Source: Actinomycetospora sp. TBRC 11914
GTDB lineage: Bacteria > Actinomycetota > Actinomycetes > Mycobacteriales > Pseudonocardiaceae
Direction: 5' to 3'
DNA length: 64,000 bases
Assembly: GCF_012933465.1 (NCBI RefSeq)
Contig: NZ_JABBND010000001.1
Location: forward strand, 62,001 to 126,000
Shown in pieces: positions 1 through 9,360 of this stretch. The translations under genes and the position numbers were made by a program. Every line of letters starts with the position of its first letter. Position 1 is the stretch's first letter. The notes beneath the pieces were generated by a model. The model was not told the origin of the DNA. It saw nothing but the letters and a program-made list of their open reading frames with translations, and did not search any database.

Positions 1-352
1 CATGGGAGAGCCGGCTGATCCGGCAGCGGCGCAGCACCTGGTGCGCGGTCGAGGACGCGACCCCGACCCGCGCGGCGATCTCGAGTGGGCCCAGACGCTG
101 CTTCCACCGCAGGTGCACGATCTTGCGCACCACTGGCTGCGGGGTCTTGCGCGGCATCCGGTGCGGGCGGCTCGAGCGGTCGGCCATGCCGGCCTCGCCT
201 TCGGCCTCGTAGCGGGCCGCCCAGCGTTTCGCGGTCGGCCAGGACACCTGGAACCGGGTCGCGGCCTGCGAGACCGGGCAGTGCCCGTCGACGATCAGAC
301 GCGCGAGCTTCAATCGGGCTCGCGGGGTCAGGGCAGCGTTAGCGTGGGCCAC
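1..352 (-). CDS. IS481-family transposase, N-terminal part (runs off the window)
   Basis: The minus strand from a GTG at 352 down to the window edge reads as a continuous N-terminus beginning VAHANAALTPRARLKLARL and continuing through SWPTAKRWAARY and RSSRPHRMPRKTP to VRKIVHLRWKQRLGPLEIA. This is the typical double helix-turn-helix N-terminus of IS481-type transposases, which bind the element ends before the DDE integrase domain; that domain lies outside the window. A GGGAGG purine run lies just upstream of the GTG. Whether the element is intact cannot be judged here. The outer inverted repeat should lie somewhere in 400-480, but I could not define it. Confidence 0.85.
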   Translation of the reverse strand, partial: MAHANAALTPRARLKLARLIVDGHCPVSQAATRFQVSWPTAKRWAARYEAEGEAGMADRSSRPHRMPRKTPQPVVRKIVHLRWKQRLGPLEIAARVGVASSTAHQVLRRCRISRLSH

Positions 353-779
353 GGAGGACCTCCCGGTCGGTGTGGAAGCCGTCAGACAGCTCCACAGCAC
401 TCCCGAGAGGTCCTCCCCTCAAGATCATTCAGACCGTGTCATCGCACGCGTTCAACCAACGTGTCCGGTCAGTACAGCTAGAACGGCCAAGAGGTCGAGC
501 CGCCTGGGACGCCGTGGAAGGCAAGGTTTCTCCAGACCGATCAGCGTCCCCGGAGCATGTGGAAATGTCGGTAACGCACACCCCGGGGCGATCGAACAAA
601 GCGGCGTGGTCAGCAGTGCGCGCCGACGTAGCGCCCGCCGCGGGTTGATCATCCCGACGACACGCAATCGCGTCGCGAAGGCCTGTCTGACGGTCTGGTC
701 GCGGTTGCGCTACGGCCCGGTCTCCCTGAGCGGCGGGGTGATGCTCGTCGTCGCAGCTGGGATGGCTGCGAGCAGACTG

Positions 780-807
780 ACTCCGCGCAGAGGCCATCGC
801 GCGGAGT
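780..807. terminator. Stem-loop, 9-bp perfect arms
   Basis: ACTCCGCGC and GCGCGGAGT form perfect 9-bp arms around a 10-base loop. There is no T-tract, as is common for high-GC actinobacterial terminators. No gene clearly ends here, so the role is uncertain. Confidence 0.35.
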
Positions 808-982
808 AGGGCCGTCCGGTCGCAACGCAGCCCCGTGAAGCCGACGGTGTTAGCACTGTCAATCGGTCCACAGCGCTCGGCATTGTCCGTGCGCGGCTTT
901 GACGGCTTCGTAACGGATGGCGTCTTCTAGCGCGAGCGGGTTCGAGCGGGCAGGCGTGTGGGGCCGGCGTCGGCAGGCGGAG

Positions 983-1010
983 TTGACATAGAGCGACTTA
1001 TCGGATAAGT
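983..1010 (+). promoter_or_regulatory. Promoter-like hexamer overlapping a 15-bp palindrome
   Basis: TTGACA at 983-988 is followed by the perfect odd-length palindrome ACTTATCGGATAAGT at 996-1010, which would cover the -10 region. This layout suggests a repressor operator or a recombinase half-site pair. No intact regulator or recombinase gene lies beside it, so it may be left over from a lost element. Confidence 0.35.
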
Positions 1011-1816
1011 AGGCGCGTCTATACTGGTTCGTGCATCGGGTGAGCCTAGTTGCGACGATCCGTTGCCCGGGGCCCGGCGGCTCTGGAAGTGAGCGCAGGG
1101 GACAACTCACGGAAAGGCCGCGTTCTACTGCCGGCCAAAGCGGCCATTGTCCACGACACGGCAAGACGTCGATCCCGCGGCCTGTCTCTGTCTGCGCCGA
1201 TTGACCGCATCCCGAAGCTGTCGAACGGGCGAGCCGCGCTCGGCCTCACGACCCGACTCGATACAGTGCGCGGACACTGCGGTGCCGCAGCTCACACCAG
1301 AGATCTCAGCGGCGCAGCTCAGCGTGTCATCACTCAAGCGTTACTCGACCGAAAGTCGGGGCCCGCCTCACCGCAGCGACACGACCCCAACCGGCCGGTC
1401 GATCACACCCTCAGCTGCACTCCAATTCCGGAAGAGCCCCTTACACGCCCACTTTGACCCCAAGGGGCTTTACGCATCGAGTGCGGGAGGAGTGGAGGAC
1501 GGGACGAGCACCCAGCCCCGATCGGGCTCGCTCTGACGTGCCTTCTGATCCGTAGTTACGTGCCGACCGCGTGCATGCCCACTAGCGCTCCGGCCCTCGC
1601 CGACCCATGCACACCCCAGTTGATCTATCAGGGGTGTCGTCGTTGACACCAACGAAGTAGCGGGCCCTGACGCGGCTAGTGCTCTCTGGGCGCTCATCGC
1701 TGTCGCCCTGCTGTCGTGAGGGGCAGCTCCCGGCCTCCGTACATCCGGTGACAGGGACAACATTGACCCGAAAGGCCGCATCCGACGCAGCGCCGCCGAG
1801 TGTTTGATTACTAGCC

Positions 1817-4800
1817 GTGGCGAGTGTGTCTCCCGGGGAGGGCGGAGGACCTGACTCCGCCTACGTGTTGCGGTTAAGGCCGTTGACCAAGCTCAAACAC
1901 TTCGGCGCTCTGTACTGGGGCGCGGTCGGCGAGGTCAGCGCCGCGCAGTTAGTGCTGGCAGCAGGCAGTCGCGAGGAGCCGCTGCGCTTGTGGGATCCCG
2001 CGACCAGCGAGATGTTGGCGGCGCCGCTGCACGGCATCGTCGCGTCGCCGTGGGGGGCGTTCGGCGAACTCGGCAACGCGAAGCTAGTCCTGGCCACACC
2101 CGGGCGCGATGACACGACGGTGCAGCTATGGGATCCAGCCACCGGCCAGGCGCACGGAAAGCCGCTGACCGGTCACACCGGCCGGGTGTCGTGGGGGGTG
2201 TTCGGCGAACTCTCCGACGGACAGGTGGTGCTGGCCACCGGCGGCGACGACACGACGGTGCGGCTATGGGATCCGGCCACCGGCCAGGCGCGACGGGAGC
2301 TGGCCGGCCACGACGGCGGAGTCTTCTGGGGGGTTTTCGTCGAGATCGAGAGTCAGGTGGTGCTGGCCACCGGCGGCATGGACGGGACTGTGCGGTTGTG
2401 GGATTCGGCCACCGGCCAGGCGCGACGAGAGCTGACCGGCCACAACGGTGGAGTCTTGTGGGGAGCGTTCGCCGAACTTGAGGGTCGTGCGGTGCTCGCT
2501 ACGGGTGGCGGCGCCCGTGACCAGACGGTGCGGTTGTGGGATCCCGCGAGCGGAAAGGCAGTGGGTGAACCGCTTTGGGTTCATCAAGGCGTCGTGAAAT
2601 GGGGAGCGTTCGCCAAGCTGCCGGATGGAAGTCCGGTGCTGGTCACTATCGGCGACGACGGTTTCCTACGGGTGTGGGAGTTGCTGTACGAGAAGGCCGT
2701 TACCCGACGGCGTCCGATATACCGAAGCGACACCGTCGGCGGCGAGGACGAGCTGCGTAGGGGTGTAGAGGCAACCGCCCTGGCAGAGCTCATCACCTCC
2801 AAGTCGGTGCGGCCGCCGTTGGCGATCGGACTGTTCGGGGATTGGGGAACTGGCAAGAGTTACTTCATCGACCTCATCCGCCGCGAGGTCGCCGGCGCGG
2901 CCCGCCGTGGCGGCGACCTCGCGTTCCGGGAAGTCCGCCAGGTCGGGTTCAACGCCTGGCACTACGCCGAGACCGACTTGTGGGCCAGCCTTGTTGCCCA
3001 GATCTTTCGCCAGCTCGCTAACCCCACTCCGGACGACAGCACTGCGGAGGCTGGCAGCCTTGACCGGGAGACGGCACAGCGACGACAGTTTCGGCTGGAT
3101 GCAGACCTTCTCGCCCAACGCGGCACCGTCCAGGAGCTCACAGCGGCCGAGAACAGGCTCGACGATCTGCGCGCCGTGGTACGCGACGAACGCCGGACCC
3201 CCTGGAGGAAGCTCCCGGAGGAGCAGCAAACGGAGCTTAAGGGGGCTTTGGGGTCCATCGACGCCGCCAAGGCTTACGCCGTGGCGACAAGCCAGATGAG
3301 GTGGCTGCGACTGCTGGCCTTCCAGCTCCGGGAGCTGCGTCGCGCACTGCGGGGCCGCGAGCTGGTCGTCGCAGCGTTGGCGACTCTGATAGTAGCCGGG
3401 CTAGTAGTAGGCGTTGCCGCTCTCGGTCCGTTGCTGGTGCAGTGGGCCGGGCGTTTGCTCGCCGTTGTCGGAGGCGGCGGGCTGGTAGCCGTCGTGGCGG
3501 CAAGTCAAGATCAAATTCGAGGGGCCCTAAAGCAGGTCGCTTCGGCCACCGCCCGCGCGCGACGCTTCATTGAGGCCCAGCAGAGCCAACTCCAGAGCGC
3601 GATCAAGACTGAAGAAGTCAGAATCGCTGCTCTGAAGCGCAAAGTGCAGAACTTCACTGCCGCCGGGAAGCTGGCTGGGCTGGTCGCTGAGCGCGCCGCC
3701 GAGGGCTACTACCGACGCTCGTTGGGGTTAATGACCGACATCCGCGAGGACTTCGAACACATGGCCAGCCTGCTTGCCGCCGCCGCCGAAGCCCCCGACC
3801 AAACCTCGTTTGGAGGCGAGCCCCAACTGGCCGCATCTTCCACTAACGGCGAGCGGGTACAGCGCTCTCCGCTTCAAGATAAGGCTGGGGACGAGCTGCC
3901 GCGCATCGACCGGATCGTGCTCTACATCGATGATCTCGACCGGTGCCCCCCGGCACGAGTGGTGGCGATGCTCGAAGCGGTGCACCTACTGTTGGCCGTC
4001 AAGGGAGGGCTGTTCGTGGTGGTACTCGCGGTGGACCCGCGCTGGCTGCTACGCGCCGTTGGCGCCCACTACCGCGACGTGCTTGACCATCGCGACACTG
4101 CCTTTGCCGGTGCCGGTGTTGAGCAGGCCGACGAGGCCACGCTGGGGGCGGCCACCCCCGCCCAGTACCTCGAGAAGATCTTCCAGTTGGTTTTCACCCT
4201 GCCCTCCCTGCGTGACCCCGGGTACCAGAGCCTTATCGACTCGATGATCGACCTCCGCGACGACACAACGCAGGCACCAGCAACCTCGCCTCAGCCGTCG
4301 GTTGGCGATTCCACCCGGGGCTCCCCAGACCGAGCTCGACGGCAACGTCGGGGGCCGGATCAGCTCATGACCGGACACCAGCCGGTCCAGTTGTCCGCAG
4401 CCCAGAGGGTCGACAAGATCGACCCGTTCGCGCTTAGCAAGGACGAGAGGGACCTGATGCGGTTGTTGGGCCCCCCGCTGATCGTCACACCACGCAGCGT
4501 GAGGCGCTTGGCCAACAGCTACGGTCTGCTCGCCGCCCTGCGCCGACTGCGCGACCCAACGGACGAGGACCCTGCCGTCACGCTAGCGGCCATGGTGCTA
4601 CTCGGCGCCCTCGTCGGCTACCCCGCTCTCGGGCCCCAGCTAGTCAACCGCCTTCACCGAAACGACAGCCCTAGCTATACGTGGTCTGAGTTCCTCGCCC
4701 AGGCTCCACCGGTGCCTGGCCGCGATCCCGGAACTTCCGATCACGTGCGAGCGAGCGCCGAGACAATCCCTGGCGGCGGACCTGATGGGCCTTCGGCAGC

Positions 4801-5197
4801 GCAGGGCCGAGCTTCCGACCCGGACCAAGCCCGCACGCGCCGGAGTGGCGAGGCCCAATCGCGATGGATCCAGAAAGTGCACGACGTTGCCGACGCCCGA
4901 GTCGCCGCCCTAGAGCGTGAGGCGCTGGACTTCACCGCTGCTGGAGAACCCGCCGGGCTGGTCCTCGAACGCTCCTCCTCTCCCGCTGACGCGATGCCTG
5001 CACAGTGGCAGGAGATGACCGAGGCCTTAGTCTCGGTCACAAAGCGCGCCAACAAGAAAGGGATCCAGTTGCCGGAGGACCTAGAGGTCTGGGCAGCCGT
5101 CGTTGAGGACGTGGCCCGGTTGTCCTTCCCCGCTGGCGCTGTGATCACTCAGCTCGCTTCGCGTACTCCGACCCCTGATGACGGCCATCGCACCTGA
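1817..5197 (+). CDS. WD40-repeat / KAP-family P-loop ATPase, 1126 aa
   Basis: About six WD40 blades fill residues 20-295, with tryptophan motifs such as VRLWDPATGQ near 57, 103, 150, 193, 239 and 286. A KAP-type NTPase follows: Walker A GLFGDWGTGKS at about 338-348, a membrane hairpin at about 515-562 inserted in the ATPase, a charged helical stretch, Walker B IVLYIDDLDRCPP at about 699-712, FVVVLAVDPRWL near 733, and an arginine-rich sensor-2-like region near 894. KAP NTPases act at the inner face of the membrane, and several prokaryotic ones occur in mobile islands; a WD40 front end would serve as a sensing or docking module. Blades 3 and 4 are nearly identical at DNA level. A short segment before Walker B is repeated near residues 1029-1054. 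No clear ribosome site precedes the GTG at 1817; a GTG at 1823 is an alternative. Function is unknown. Confidence 0.88.
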   Translation: MASVSPGEGGGPDSAYVLRLRPLTKLKHFGALYWGAVGEVSAAQLVLAAGSREEPLRLWDPATSEMLAAPLHGIVASPWGAFGELGNAKLVLATPGRDDTTVQLWDPATGQAHGKPLTGHTGRVSWGVFGELSDGQVVLATGGDDTTVRLWDPATGQARRELAGHDGGVFWGVFVEIESQVVLATGGMDGTVRLWDSATGQARRELTGHNGGVLWGAFAELEGRAVLATGGGARDQTVRLWDPASGKAVGEPLWVHQGVVKWGAFAKLPDGSPVLVTIGDDGFLRVWELLYEKAVTRRRPIYRSDTVGGEDELRRGVEATALAELITSKSVRPPLAIGLFGDWGTGKSYFIDLIRREVAGAARRGGDLAFREVRQVGFNAWHYAETDLWASLVAQIFRQLANPTPDDSTAEAGSLDRETAQRRQFRLDADLLAQRGTVQELTAAENRLDDLRAVVRDERRTPWRKLPEEQQTELKGALGSIDAAKAYAVATSQMRWLRLLAFQLRELRRALRGRELVVAALATLIVAGLVVGVAALGPLLVQWAGRLLAVVGGGGLVAVVAASQDQIRGALKQVASATARARRFIEAQQSQLQSAIKTEEVRIAALKRKVQNFTAAGKLAGLVAERAAEGYYRRSLGLMTDIREDFEHMASLLAAAAEAPDQTSFGGEPQLAASSTNGERVQRSPLQDKAGDELPRIDRIVLYIDDLDRCPPARVVAMLEAVHLLLAVKGGLFVVVLAVDPRWLLRAVGAHYRDVLDHRDTAFAGAGVEQADEATLGAATPAQYLEKIFQLVFTLPSLRDPGYQSLIDSMIDLRDDTTQAPATSPQPSVGDSTRGSPDRARRQRRGPDQLMTGHQPVQLSAAQRVDKIDPFALSKDERDLMRLLGPPLIVTPRSVRRLANSYGLLAALRRLRDPTDEDPAVTLAAMVLLGALVGYPALGPQLVNRLHRNDSPSYTWSEFLAQAPPVPGRDPGTSDHVRASAETIPGGGPDGPSAAQGRASDPDQARTRRSGEAQSRWIQKVHDVADARVAALEREALDFTAAGEPAGLVLERSSSPADAMPAQWQEMTEALVSVTKRANKKGIQLPEDLEVWAAVVEDVARLSFPAGAVITQLASRTPTPDDGHRT

Positions 5198-5759
5198 CTT
5201 CACGATCGGTTTCAGCGCCGACCACCGTGTCAGTCGGCGATCGCCGCCGAGACCGCGCGTCCACGCTAACGAGCGACCTAGAGCAAGCGACGCACTTGCC
5301 GGGGAAGCCGACCCCAGGTGTCTCGGGGGTGTGCAGTACCGCAGCGCGGGCTGGGGCGTGACCCCGGAACCCTAGTTAGCGCCATCACAGCCGCTGAGCG
5401 AGTCAGTAGTCCGACCCTAGTGGACGGCCATGCAGATCGGAGAAGGAGCGCAAGCATAGACGTCCGGGCGAGTGACGAACGGGCCGCTGCTTGCTTCCGT
5501 CGGAGGACTTCCTACGACCTAAAACGCTTGCCGGCGTCGAGGGACGTGCCCGGATGTGAGACCACCGGAGGAGCGCTGGGGCTCTACGGGTACAAGCTTG
5601 TAGCACTAGTCTGCCCCTCCATCCTGCCGCTACACTAACGCTTCCCGAGAGTGGCGAAGCGATCGCAGGCCAGATTGACGGCTCCCGAGCGTCGCGAGAC
5701 CGCAATAACGAGCTGACGTCCCGCTGTCGTCACAGGAAGACCCCTGAAATGGAGGTCGT
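5198..5759. other. Non-coding stretch, 0.56 kb
   Basis: I see no open frame with recognisable motifs and no RNA gene. GC content begins to fall towards the low-GC genes that follow. The region probably holds their promoter, since a good ribosome site (GGAGG at 5751-5755) precedes the next start. Confidence 0.4.
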
Positions 5760-6413
5760 ATGACGTGGCCCGCGCTCCTTCTGGCGTTTGGTGTGGCGAC
5801 ATTGGTCGTCATCTTAGAGATCCTCGGCCGGTACGGAGAGGGATTCGGATCAGCTTTTAGAACCCCGGGCTTCGTCTTGGTCCTAACATTAAATGTTGGA
5901 TGGAGCTTCCTCGCGACTTCGCTAGTTCTCAACTTTAGTGGAAGCGCTCTGAGTGCACCGCTAGTCGGTGCGATTGGAGGGATCGTTGGTCCCATTTTGT
6001 CCAACGTAGGCGTCGCGCGCATCAGTCGCAGATCATCTGCTGAGACGCTGATTGGACCAGCGTTCATTACTGGATACGCGTTTAGATTGATGGATGAGAG
6101 TGTCGACGATCGTGAGGCCTCAAAGCGAGCACTGCGCGCAATCTCAGCTGCCGAGGCTTTCGCAAACGTTCCGGACAGCTTGATTTACCAGTACATTCAA
6201 TCCGCAATAGTGTCGCGTGAGCAAAGTCCGAGCAGCAGGAGGGCGCTGACATCCTTCGTCAAGAACCTCGTGGACACGGAGATGGAACCGAAGGAACGGA
6301 ACTACATTCTTGCGCAGTTCCTGCTTGAAAGAGGCGGAAAGCGCGCTCTCGACGACCTGATCGAGGCCAGTGCAGGGGCTGCGCCCCGCAATTCTCAGGT
6401 CGAGGAGACGTAG
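5760..6413 (+). CDS. Small membrane protein, paralogue A, 217 aa
   Basis: The family is not recognised. The N-terminal 90 residues hold about three hydrophobic segments (near 3-22, 38-58 and 65-85) separated by a short loop containing LEILGRYGE. The remainder is a soluble, helical, charged domain. The layout and the (L/I)EI-x-x-x-YG motif after the first membrane helix recur in the next gene, so the two look like distant paralogues. The start is supported by GGAGG 5 bases upstream. Base composition is well below the surrounding DNA, and codon choice includes many A/T-ending codons, which indicates recent transfer. The stop is followed one base later by the ATG of the next gene, so the two are surely cotranscribed. 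Confidence 0.75.
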   Translation: MTWPALLLAFGVATLVVILEILGRYGEGFGSAFRTPGFVLVLTLNVGWSFLATSLVLNFSGSALSAPLVGAIGGIVGPILSNVGVARISRRSSAETLIGPAFITGYAFRLMDESVDDREASKRALRAISAAEAFANVPDSLIYQYIQSAIVSREQSPSSRRALTSFVKNLVDTEMEPKERNYILAQFLLERGGKRALDDLIEASAGAAPRNSQVEET

Positions 6414-6414
6414 A

Positions 6415-7155
6415 ATGTGGTGGCTGCTTTCGGCCGGGGTCGCCGCAGTCGCAAGCCTGATTGAGATTTTTTCTGGCTACGGCACAAGAATCCCGAAGAC
6501 CGCAGCTGGATGGGTCTCTCTTAGAGTCTTCATCGACGGCTTTGTGGGCGCTGTCATCTATGCTCCGGCAACAGCGGTACTCCCGGCAACTTGGAGCCCT
6601 ACGTTGACGGCTTTCCTCGCAGGGTTATCGGGCGCGGCTATCCTTCGAGCGTCGATAAACGTCAATCGGGGCAGTGGGCCTAAAGCTTCTCTAGGGCTCG
6701 AGAGCGGATACTCTCGATTGCTAGATCAGGTCAATAAGCAGATCAAGTCTGCTGGACAACTCGATACCACAAGCTGGTTGGCCGGCAATCGAGACATGCT
6801 GACGTCCGTTGACTATCAGGAGTTTGCACTTATTGCTAGACTGTACCTTCTTCAAGACCCAGTCGGCGACTCGAAGGTAGGGCTTGACCTAATCAAGAGG
6901 CTACAGAAGGACGGCTCGAAGACCGATGAGGAGAAGCGTGAAGAATTGCTAAATCACCTCGTAAAGTCGAACGAGATCGCGCTGCTGAGGCTGGTCGTCA
7001 AAGAAGTAGCGGGGGAGGACGGAGGCGAGCGGGGCAAGGGGTCTAGAGTCGTTGCGCCCGACCGTCGCCAGAGCACTGAGAGCGACAGGACTCATACGAG
7101 TGACGTTGTGAACGCACTTGAGGGTAACGAGACACCAGATAGGAAATTAGGGTGA
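6415..7155 (+). CDS. Small membrane protein, paralogue B, 246 aa
   Basis: The start ATG lies one base after the upstream stop, with GGAG about 10 bases before it. Residues 1-90 hold two or three hydrophobic segments, with LIEIFSGYG after the first, matching the LEILGRYGE position of the upstream protein. From about residue 95 the protein is soluble and helical; the C-terminal 45 residues are charged, Gly/Ser-rich and probably disordered. GC is about 50-55 percent against more than 70 percent for the window. The pair looks like two subunits of one membrane complex. Its closeness to the WD40-KAP gene suggests, but does not show, a joint function; a 560-bp gap argues for a separate promoter. Confidence 0.72.
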   Translation: MWWLLSAGVAAVASLIEIFSGYGTRIPKTAAGWVSLRVFIDGFVGAVIYAPATAVLPATWSPTLTAFLAGLSGAAILRASINVNRGSGPKASLGLESGYSRLLDQVNKQIKSAGQLDTTSWLAGNRDMLTSVDYQEFALIARLYLLQDPVGDSKVGLDLIKRLQKDGSKTDEEKREELLNHLVKSNEIALLRLVVKEVAGEDGGERGKGSRVVAPDRRQSTESDRTHTSDVVNALEGNETPDRKLG

Positions 7156-7280
7156 ATTGTTCTCTGTGACTGTTCCGAGCGCAGGAAGGACCTATCAGCG
7201 TTGGTGCACCTAACCTCGAGGCGGTCTAGGCAATCTCCTAGGCCGACGCTCGTGCACGCGTCCGCGTCCTTCGGAGTCCG

Positions 7281-7608
7281 TGCGCGCTGAAGGGCACCAC
7301 GCCGCCCTCGAACTCCTCGCCGGCGGCCCTCGACCAGGTCACATGCCTGCACCCAGCCATCCGCCGCGACCTGGCCCACCTCGACGGCCCGGAACTCGGC
7401 AGCAGCCTGCTCGAACGCGTCATGCGCGAACTCAACGCCCGTACCGACATCGGCGGCAGCCGATGGTCGGTCGACGGCCTCTGCGACCTGGTCACCATCC
7501 AGCTCGCCCGGATGACCAAGCATCCCTCGTGGGCCACACTGCGCGCGTCGACCCATCCGCCGAGGCATCGACTTCAAGATCAATAACCTGAAGTCCAACG
7601 CTGGCTGA
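7281..7608 (+). pseudogene. Remnant of a transposase-like gene, frameshifted
   Basis: A coherent frame without a start runs from 7281 through LDGPELGSSLLERVMRELN, ARTDIGGSRWSVDGLCDL and TIQLARMTKHPSW. It is lost near 7540 and resumes one base out of phase as GIDFKINNLKSNAG, ending at the stop at 7606-7608. The short C-terminal tail and coding-like composition suggest the end of a mobile-element protein, but I cannot assign the family. It is certainly not expressed as one protein. Confidence 0.45.
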
Positions 7609-8344
7609 CGCTACCGAATTCTCACGGCTCCAGTGGCGCGGCGCACCTTAAACATAGAGGGCAGCCAATGTGCAAGCGTCGATACCCACGGCCATATCGG
7701 CGCCAACCAACGCACCATACTCCGTATCGAGCTCACCGAGCCCCAGACGCCCGCTCGACAAGAACATCGATCAAGGCAGCGTTGGGCCTGACGGAACAGA
7801 CGACTCGTCGTGCTAACCGAACCACGGATTACGAGGACGTTTGTCTCCGCGAGCGGCAGCCTCTGTGCGTCCATCGGTGCACGTCGATAGCCCCGCCGTG
7901 CTCGCCCACGCGCTCACGTTCCACCCGTCTCATGCCGCGACCCGTTCCACCGGCGCGGGCCAAGCCGCTCGCGGTCGGCGCCAGAGGCGGACTCGCGGCT
8001 CCGTTGAGGCAGGTAGCTAACCCGGAGCTCGCCCCCCGCTCGGGGGCCCGCTGCCGGGGGCGACGGGCGGGGATGCCGGCTGCCACAAGGCCCGTGCAGC
8101 CGTCTCGCTCCCCGCGCGCCGACCAAGCACGCGTCCTTCTTGCAGTCTTCAATGCTCGGGCAGAATGTAACGCGAGGCCTTCCAATGATGGCAGTCGGTA
8201 GAGCTCTGCTCACCAGACGTAATCTGAGACTACTCCTAATGAGTGGTCGTGGTGCCGGTTCGCTACGTTCGTTACCACCCTAGCCTCGAAGGTTGGGAAG
8301 ATAGCCGTCCTGCAATCGTCCGTATTCAATTCGTTCGGAACACG
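7609..8344. other. Non-coding stretch, 0.74 kb
   Basis: No open frame here carries a recognisable motif. Around 8190 a short D-arm-like string occurs, but no tRNA cloverleaf can be completed. The last 100 bases could code an N-terminal extension of the next gene from a GTG at 8243, which I consider less likely than the ATG at 8345. Confidence 0.4.
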
Positions 8345-9355
8345 ATGACACAGCCGCGCTCGCGAGACCGTCGCCGTCGCCCTTCTGGTCACGCTTCAGT
8401 GGCGAACCGGCTACGACGACCGCCCGTAGCCGGGCGCTATGCCTCAAGATCGGCGCTGCGCTGTCCCAAGCGGTCATTATGGCGTCGCTTCACCGACGGG
8501 CTTGCGCGAGTGTGGCGTGGAGTGCGGGGGAATGCAGCTGTGGTGGCGGCAATCGCCACCGCCCTGGCGGCAGTGATAAGCGCCCTCGTGGCCACTGCCG
8601 CGCTGAACTCCACTCAACGACAGATCGAGATCGCTGAGCAGGGCCAGGTCACCGATCGCTATACCCGAGCTGTATCACAGCTTGGCGATCCGGGCCCCGA
8701 CGTGCATCTTGGTGGTATATACGCTCTTGAGCGCCTGTCTCACGATTCCCCTCGCGATCAGCCAACGATTCTCGCTGTGCTGTCTGCATATGTTCGCAAT
8801 CACGCACCAAAATCGTCTTGCCCCTCTCGGAATCCGCCGGCGTCGGGCCAAAGTTCGGCATTACCAGCGGTGGTTTTTGGTCTGCCTGAACCTCCGAGCG
8901 ACGTCGCTGGGGCGCTCACCGTCCTAGGGCGACGTGATCCGGCCCAAGACGCAGGTAGTAGGATCGATCTGGCCGGAGCATGTCTGCTGGGCGCTAATCT
9001 GATCGGCAACAACTTTGCAGGCGCGCGCATCTTCGACGCCGACCTCACGGGCGCCAATTTGACTGACAGTGGCCTCAAGGGCACCGAGTTCGTAGGCAGC
9101 AAACTTAACTTCTCCCACCTCGCAGATGCAGATCTTCGAGGTGCTGACTTCTACGACGCTGATCTTTCTTTTGCCCGCGCCGCTGGCGCCAATTTTGCGG
9201 GCGCAACACTAAGGGGCGCCAACCTCAGCGGCGCCGACCTAACGGGCGCAGACCTAAGCGGTACCGACCTAACGGGTGCTGACATTTCGTCCGCTATCCT
9301 TATTAATGCCACTGGGGCAAACCTCACCGACACTCTCGGGGTACCGCTCCGCTGA
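8345..9355 (+). CDS. Membrane-anchored pentapeptide-repeat protein, 336 aa
   Basis: From the chosen ATG the protein has a basic N-terminus, one strong membrane helix ([18 protein letters not shown], about residues 60-80), then the [14 protein letters not shown] and [13 protein letters not shown] stretch typical of this actinobacterial membrane-plus-pentapeptide family. The C-terminal 130 residues form a right-handed quadrilateral helix of A(D/N)LxG pentapeptides ([18 protein letters not shown]). Such proteins are common in Streptomyces and Frankia accessory regions; their function is not established. Start at GTG 8243 would add 34 residues with no better ribosome site. It stands alone between broken genes, with no obvious partner. 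Confidence 0.8.
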   Translation: MTQPRSRDRRRRPSGHASVANRLRRPPVAGRYASRSALRCPKRSLWRRFTDGLARVWRGVRGNAAVVAAIATALAAVISALVATAALNSTQRQIEIAEQGQVTDRYTRAVSQLGDPGPDVHLGGIYALERLSHDSPRDQPTILAVLSAYVRNHAPKSSCPSRNPPASGQSSALPAVVFGLPEPPSDVAGALTVLGRRDPAQDAGSRIDLAGACLLGANLIGNNFAGARIFDADLTGANLTDSGLKGTEFVGSKLNFSHLADADLRGADFYDADLSFARAAGANFAGATLRGANLSGADLTGADLSGTDLTGADISSAILINATGANLTDTLGVPLR

Positions 9356-9360
9356 ATTGC

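Larger units (their letters stand above)
353..1816. other. Non-coding stretch, 1.46 kb, no convincing gene
   Basis: Open frames here on both strands have no recognisable motif and look random. The stretch holds an inverted repeat at 780-807 and a palindrome with a promoter-like hexamer at 983-1010, listed separately. The first 100 bases probably include the end of the IS481-like element. A TTGACA hexamer also occurs at 1644-1649, upstream of the WD40-KAP gene, without a clear -10 partner. Confidence 0.5.

Noticed and set aside
8190-8240. tRNA-like string (CAGTCGGTAGAGC)
   Set aside because: Resembles a D-arm, but no acceptor stem, anticodon stem or T-arm can be paired around it.
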